Assembly: GCF_000003605.2 (NCBI RefSeq)
Contig: NW_003123417.1
Location: forward strand, 127,431-169,525
Direction: 5' to 3'
From: Saccoglossus kowalevskii
Lineage: Eukaryota; Hemichordata; Enteropneusta; Harrimaniidae
Length of the DNA stretch: 42,095 nucleotides
Position numbers and translations under genes: made by a program
Shown here: one piece after another, positions 36,326 through 42,095 of the stretch
How positions within the stretch are numbered: the first letter of the stretch is position 1
Layout of the letters: every line of letters begins with the position of its first letter
The notes under the pieces: model-generated
The model's input: only the letters and a program-made list of their open reading frames with translations
The model's database searches: none
Told to the model about the DNA's origin: nothing

Positions 36326-36935
36326 GTTCGGACGCAGTCCGAAAACAGGGGCTTATGGATTGACCTTGTGCATTCGTGCGTTTATGTGTCCATATGTCTG
36401 TGCATCAGTGTGTCTGTATGTGCGTCTGGACTACATTCAAACTTCACACATACATCATACATAATATTATACATATGCACATAAATTTGTTTCACGATCT
36501 GATTCAAGATGGCCGAATGGCGGGCATTTTTGTGCTAAAAAATCATCAAAATCAAGCATTTTGATGAATTTTGTTCAAACTTGGTACATACGTTGGACGT
36601 TACGGGACCTTGATGCATTTCATTTTTTATTTTTTTTTAAGTTTGAATTTAAAATGGCAGACTGGTGGCCACTTTGTGTTAATGAATACAGTTCCAGTGC
36701 CATATCTCTGCCATGCTTTGACTGATTTGTGCTCAAATTTTATACATTCATTATACATCATGTCATAGATTTACAGATGTATTAGTTCGACGATCTGGTT
36801 CAAAATGGCTGATCGGTGGCCATTTTGTTTTAGTTAATACTGTTCCAGAGCATTATCTCTCAATATGGACAAGTACTCGTTTCATGATCAAATACAAAAT
36901 GGCAATTTTAATGTTAAAAAATCTTCATAATCAAG
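36326..36935. repeat. Dispersed repeat with tandem ~150-200-bp modules
   Basis: Modules of the form (G/T)TTCACGATCTG(A/G)TTCAAGATGGC(C/T)GA..GGCGGGCATTTTTG recur near 36490, 36650 and 36795. Each is followed by a variant of GTTCAAACTTGGTACAT or CTCAAATTTTATACATT. The same family is present at 32570-33060. The hairpin core is CAAAATGGC...GGCCATTTTG. Confidence 0.6.
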
Positions 36936-37098
36936 CATCAGCTTCTGGATCCATATCTCTGACATGTTTGAACTGTATTACTATAAACAAAACTATATCC
37001 TGAATTTGATAACTAATGGGGACTGTGCCATGAATGGCTTGTTATTTTATAATTTGTTATGAATTATAATAGAAGTATAATGTATCAATTTATTTCAG

Positions 37099-37229
37099 TT
37101 GACAACACATGCATGTAACAGCAATGGTAGATACTATCAGAACATTGCTTTCAGTGAGGTGGAATAATGAAGCAATCCTGCCAACAATGGCTTCCAATGA
37201 GTTCATGATTGGGGTTTTTCTAGCGTGTA
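37099..37229 (+). CDS. Candidate exon b (alternative terminal or internal)
   Basis: Acceptor TTTATTTCAG at 37098 and donor-like AGAG|GTATGT at 37230. Joined to candidate exon a (phase 0) it reads 22 codons to a stop at 37167; alternatively a 41-codon frame from ATG 37109 reaches the donor. No domain is seen in either frame. Confidence 0.2.
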
Positions 37230-37239
37230 CGTTGTCACC

Positions 37240-38572
37240 ACATAGAGGTATGTTTTTCATTACTAACAACCATTTTATTCTCCAAGGTAGGCTTTGTAAT
37301 ATACCTTACTCACAACATTTCTCAGAGTGAGATAGCCCCCAGTTATGCATCGACTCTGCTGATCAGCGTCCTCAAAACAGCAATCTGACGCATATTGTGC
37401 GATGAGGATGCTCAAAACTTGGACCATTTTGAAGTCAGTCATCAGTCGCACATATTTGACACATATAATATATCATTTCAGTTATTTTATTTACTAAACC
37501 ATGATAAATGGAACTTAAAAAGCAATGTAGAAATAAACTAAATAAATACTAAAATTGTGCAATGAGTGTTAAGTCTACGCTGCTAGTTTTTTGACCGGAG
37601 TGCGTTCTACGCATGATTTCATTACGATAAGGACGTTCTAGTTCTAGCTAGTTGAAACCTCAAATTACACATGAAATTGTTGAACTTCAACCACACATTT
37701 TATCATCGTTATTAGGGTATGTGTTTGTTTCTGCTGTTCCAAAGATTTAATTATGTATAACATTAATATTTTACTAACTATGCAATACTATTCTGAAATA
37801 TGTGATTAAAAAGTTTAGTTGTGCTATTTTAACCAAAATCAGCTAGTATGGTGTCATATTGCACAGGTCTGTGCTGAGACAGTGCATTCTGTGAAAACAA
37901 AACGACAAGACTTGTTGCCCACAAATAACGTTTCATTCTTTACTATTATCACCCTGATCATGGTGTGTAACCATGGTATTTGAGACAGTAAACATGATGT
38001 CTTCATCTGCTCTAATTTCACATGGTGTACTTCGTTCTATGATTACATCAGTTTTATCCATAGTAATATCTTGTAATCATGGTGAACACTATAATTTAAT
38101 ATTTCTGTTTCCATATTTGAATCTTTCATTATAATGTATGTCCAGGGCAGTCCACGAATATGATGGTCAATTTCTGTAGTAATACATGTGGTCCATGTTC
38201 CAATTAAAATAGTGATTCTGCAAAACGAATATGTTAACCGGGTTTATGTAGAACATGTACTTATCTACAATTGAAGGTATCAAATAGTTTTTTTGTTACT
38301 CACCAACTCATTACCGGTAGTTCAAAACCAAAACTGTATTTTGATGGTATAGTAAGGATTGTTATGACATTGAGCCACTTTATTTTATGCAAAGGAGCTA
38401 AATTGGGCATTTTCACTTTAAATGACTGTCATGCTACATGTTTTGTCTTTAGAGTGTGAATTAGTTTACACCAAAATGAGCAGAGTAACTATTTTAATTG
38501 CTATAGTCACTTGGTTGCTTGGTTTTTGTTATTTGCCAAAAGTTTAATTTTTCTTTTGCTTTTTTCGAGTAG
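37240..38572. other. No gene seen
   Basis: AT-rich. TAACCATGGTAT at about 37967 is a degraded X-box-like motif. The frame at 38271-38459 has no recognisable content. Confidence 0.4.
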
Positions 38573-38635
38573 CCTCCACTGATTCAACCAACATTTAAAA
38601 TACCAACAGCAGTCACAATGATAAATTCAGTTGTG
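38573..38635 (+). CDS. Candidate exon c
   Basis: 63 nt with a long polypyrimidine tract before TCGAGTAG and a strong donor (GTG|GTAAGTAATT). Open only in the phase 0 frame (PPLIQPTFKIPTAVTMINSVV is its 21-residue product, listed here as PPLIQPTFKI plus TAVTMINSVV around a Pro). It is compatible with exon a upstream and exon d downstream. Confidence 0.3.
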
Positions 38636-39800
38636 GTAAGTAATTATTTTAAATTTTTATTGAAGTTAAAATCGGATTGTTGGCTCAACTTACCTGGTAT
38701 TTGAAAAACTTTTCAATTATGAGTAAACTTGGCCAAAAATCAAATATATGGATCAGTTATATGGATTAAAAGCTGACATTTATTGCCTTCACAACAGTAA
38801 ATCTTGTCATGCATTGATGTACATAGTATTCTTTATTCCAAATTCACCAGATGTACTGGTAACACGGGTAAAATAGTTGCCCAATTATTTGAAAGGAAGT
38901 CACCTAACCGTTTTACCACCAGTTCTCTCTTTTCATCACAAATTCACAAAATAGTTCTGTTTATAGTCTGCACTTTCCTTCAATAGAATGAGAAAAAAAT
39001 AGCAAAATCTTAATAAGTGTATGTGGACTCAAATTTTGTCTGTTGGCTTCAAAATTAGATTCATTTTCAGAAATATTGAAGAATAAAAGAAAAACGTTTA
39101 AAAAAATTTAGGCCAGAAAGTCTGGTGATGGAAAGGTTAATAGCTGCATATACGGGAAACAACTTTTGTCTGGTGGGCATCTCAGATTAAATGCTTCATA
39201 TCCAATAATGTGTAATATAGTCTATCTTCAATTGTTGAACAGATAATTCCTTGTGCAATTCAATGACACTCTAAGATGCGAAAACCCAATCACAGCTGAA
39301 TCCGCAGAAATACTCAGAGATGTTCAGCTATAGGCAAGGCAGACATCTTGCAAAAAACATAGTTACTAAATTCACTGCAGTACAGTGTATTTACTCATTA
39401 TGTTAAAAGCTTCAAACACTAATTTTCAGACATAACTTTTTAAAGCATCATGGTCATTGTGTAGTGTGTCTTTCAATTTTGTGTGAATGTATTTTTATAC
39501 GCGTTATGTAGGACACATCAAACCCATATCGAATGCTGCAGTAACTATGGCACTTTAATTTATACTGTCATGCATGGATACTGTATTTGCTTTTTAAGTA
39601 TGAAAGGCCAATATACATTAGTTGTTCATGCACTTACATAAATGACGAAAAAAAGTCATGTTTACTGAATGAGATTCAATTACAACAAATACAAGTTTTG
39701 AGAATAGGGCTAAAGCTAACACAAATTGAACAGGAGTTTCCTGAAATTTATTCTCTGATATTTTCTGAATTATGGACCTTCAGTTTTGTATAGTCAGAGA
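38636..39800. other. No gene seen
   Basis: AT-rich, non-repetitive by eye, and without supported splice pairs or domains. Confidence 0.4.
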
Positions 39801-39804
39801 TTTT

Positions 39805-40100
39805 TTTAAACAAGGGAACAGGGGCGAAGCGCCCTCATGACATGGCTATGCATCCCCTTACCCTGGGGAGCAGATCTTTTGGCAACCATAAAATTCTGAT
39901 TGGCCAGGGATCACATGTGGCCACAGTCTTCAACTGTGACCTGTCTGATAGTAATTTTGGCCCCAAGGAAGCCATAGAATGCTCCATTTTAACTTAGAAT
40001 TATCAAAAACTCCACACGCTGGTAGGGAGAACCCTATCTCTCCCACTTGGTGGCGCCGCTGAATTGCGGTGCTCCCTCAAAGTAGGGCATATTGGAAAAT
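39805..40100. repeat. GC-richer segment, possible dispersed repeat
   Basis: Contains the hairpin GGGGCGAAGCGCCCT near 39821 and GGTGGCGCCGCTGAATTGCG near 40043, unlike the AT-rich surroundings. I could not identify ends, target duplications or RNA polymerase III boxes well enough to name it. Confidence 0.3.
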
Positions 40101-40804
40101 CCAAAAGTCATTGTTTCCATGAAGATATTTGACACCTCATTTTTTAATTAAAATTTTTTCGTTTTTGTGATGTACTAGTTTGCTCAGCAGAATAGTAGGA
40201 TTTCGTAGGTGGCTTTAAATTTTTTGCATTTTTGCCAGTTATTAATCGTTTGATGGACAATGTGGGACATGTCAAATATAAAATTAAATATCGTCATCTG
40301 TGATGAATATAGTCACTCAAAATTGTATGGAATATTGTGTTATTTTACTGGTTTAGATCTACAACAAAGCAATGCATGATTATCAGACGTTTGTTAACTT
40401 TTGCACAGATGTTTGGGATTACACTGCATGGGTAGTGCATGTTGATAATGAGATGCGAATATAATTTGATTCCCATGTACGTAGGGATGAAGCATACCAA
40501 AGCGTTACACATGTCCAATAAAACACAGGATGAATATCATCCTTAAACTTGTGTATATATGACCTTGGGTTTGTCATTGTGTGTGTCAACACAGTTAATG
40601 TTCCTACTGATGTGTTCAGATAATCCTGATTGTGGGGGGGGGGGGTTCTGACATGTGCACGGTCTTGACCTTAACTGTAAACAACTGTAAATGCTGGTCT
40701 CATTTTTTTCACATTAATTAATTAATTAATTACAATTTTAGAATATTTTGTATGTTTTTACTTTGTATTGCATCATGTTTTATGTTACGTCATGCTTATT
40801 TTAG

Positions 40805-40893
40805 GCGTATGTTCTTGTATCATTATTTGAACCAACTTCTCAGATTTTGATGAAAATGATAACCAAAGAGAAAGTAACATTCAGGCAGATGTG
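40805..40893 (+). CDS. Candidate exon d
   Basis: 89 nt after TTATTTTAG, ending at TG|GTAACT. Open in phase 0 (AYVLVSLFEPTSQILMKM...) and leaving in phase 2, which matches both the preceding candidate exon c and the following Cys-rich exon e. The acceptor and donor are moderate. Confidence 0.3.
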
Positions 40894-41362
40894 GTAACTG
40901 TGTTATTTAGCTAAATAAAATGACTTGATTTGGTGTAGAATGAAACCGAAGGCATTTGAAAACAATCTTTTGTGCAGGACTGGTGAATTTCCGGCATACC
41001 TGGTGAAAGTTACCAGCGCTGGTGTCTGGTACACAATTTTAAAAAATTTCAAACACTGTTATATATATTATCCAAACAATGTAGTAATTGAAATAATAAC
41101 ATAAACCGCTCAGTAAACTGCATTTCATGTTGCTGAGTTCTATGGAATTTAAAAATAATATAAATAATCATTATCAGTTATCGGGAGATTAATTATCGGG
41201 AAGTTATCAATTAAATATCATGTCGTATGCCTAATAATCATTATTATTCCTGGTATAAATAAGTATGAGGAATATGGCCTATAAGTTATGGAAAATAAAA
41301 TATTAGTTTTCATAAAATATGGCGGCCTTTGACAATTGTTTTATCTGACCTCCTTGTTGCAG

Positions 41363-41505
41363 GTGGTGTAATCTTGCTGTCCTTCAGGACTTCTGCTCTG
41401 ACTACATTTCCTGGGAGATGCACTGCTGTATATCAGAGCCTCACTGCTCAAATATTGATCATATTTCAAACATGCTTATTTTGAGGATGATCAAGGCGCA
41501 TACAG
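41363..41505 (+). CDS. Candidate Cys-rich (ShK-like) exon e
   Basis: Acceptor CCTTGTTGCAG and donor ACAG|GTATAA bracket 143 nt that enters in phase 2 and leaves in phase 1. The product is rich in Cys and Trp: a Cys, eight residues, then DFCSDYISWEMHCC, then ISEPHC. Cysteine spacing recalls ShK-type domains, which are known as C-terminal partners of astacins in nematodes and cnidarians, but the last CxxxCxxC is not canonical. It could belong to an extended astacin isoform or to a separate gene continuing beyond the window. Confidence 0.4.
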
Positions 41506-41718
41506 GTATAACATGTCATAGGTCTGAGCATTACTAGTTTTAAAAACATGGTCAGTGATCAGCTCCCAGTGATTGTTTCAATATGCATTTTTGACTTTAA
41601 GAATGCTTTATTAAAAACAATTGCAATGTAACTGTAAATATAAGTTAATGAACGACAATTGGTGTATGAAAAAAATAAATTCCCCACTTCCAAATTTGCG
41701 TAAAAATGTCAATCTACT

Positions 41719-42095
41719 TGTCATTACTGTGTGAAAGAGTAATCTGCATTGGTCACATTGTATGAAAGGCCAATCTACATTGGTCACATTGTATGAAAGG
41801 CCAATCTACATTGGTCAGCATTGTATGAAAGACCACTCTGCATTGGTCACATTGTATAAAAGGCCAATCAGCTTTGGTCAGCATTGTATGAAAGACCACT
41901 CTACATTGGTCAGAATTGTATGAAAGGCCAATCAGCGTTGGTCAGCATTGTATGAAAGACCAATCTACATTGGTCAGCATTGTATGAAAGACCACTCTGC
42001 ATTGGTCAGAATTGTATGAAAGGCCAATCAGCGTTGGTCAGCATTGTATGAAAGACCACTCTGCATTGGTCAGAATTGTATGAAAGGCCAATCTG
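41719..42095. repeat. 31-32-bp tandem repeat with CCAAT/ATTGG hairpins
   Basis: About 12 copies of ATTGTATGAAAGGCCAATCT followed by ACATTGGTCA(C/GC). Each unit can fold (CCAAT-CTAC-ATTGG; GACCAAT...ATTGGTC in some). Variants CCACTCTGCATTGG and CCAATCAGCGTTGG alternate. It runs off the window end. Confidence 0.93.

Overview
This is a eukaryotic, AT-rich, intron- and repeat-dense window. Protein content (a tolloid-like astacin, a vanin/biotinidase-family amidase, a secreted vWD protein), GT/AG introns with good consensus, and abundant MITEs and minisatellites point to a marine invertebrate. My best guess is an invertebrate deuterostome such as a hemichordate, but no single feature proves this.

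Layout: 1-713 is a 27-bp minisatellite entering from outside the window. 4039-8493 (minus strand) is a multi-exon gene for a secreted protein ending in a von Willebrand type D domain; two joins around its third exon are unresolved. Its first intron holds two blocks of a degenerate ~40-bp repeat. 10507-14318 is a ~3.8 kb satellite of about 80 copies of a 47-bp unit with higher-order structure. 14318-19418 is a nest of mobile elements: two copies of an unidentified repeat in opposite orientation, a hAT-like element around an assembly gap (with 8-bp target duplications), and a 510-bp solo LTR whose empty site can be read in the other copy. 21141-23048 (minus) is a two-coding-exon vanin/biotinidase-like gene. 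24750-33690 (plus) is an eight-coding-exon astacin metalloprotease closely resembling the BMP1/tolloid catalytic domain, but with a very short prodomain, one CUB domain and a new Cys-rich tail (457 aa predicted; all seven intron phases agree). A near-perfect 39-bp minisatellite lies 150 bp past its stop. 34797-41505 contains four weak candidate exons that are phase-compatible with the CUB exon and lead to a Cys-rich, ShK-like exon. The window ends inside a 31-32-bp tandem repeat whose units carry CCAAT...ATTGG hairpins.

The vanin-like and astacin genes are head to head, 1.7 kb apart between coding starts. All three clear genes encode proteins with signal peptides, so all probably act extracellularly; nothing shows that they share a pathway. 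There is no CRISPR, operon or other prokaryotic feature, and I see no tRNA or rRNA gene. The short reading frames in the satellites are repeat artefacts.
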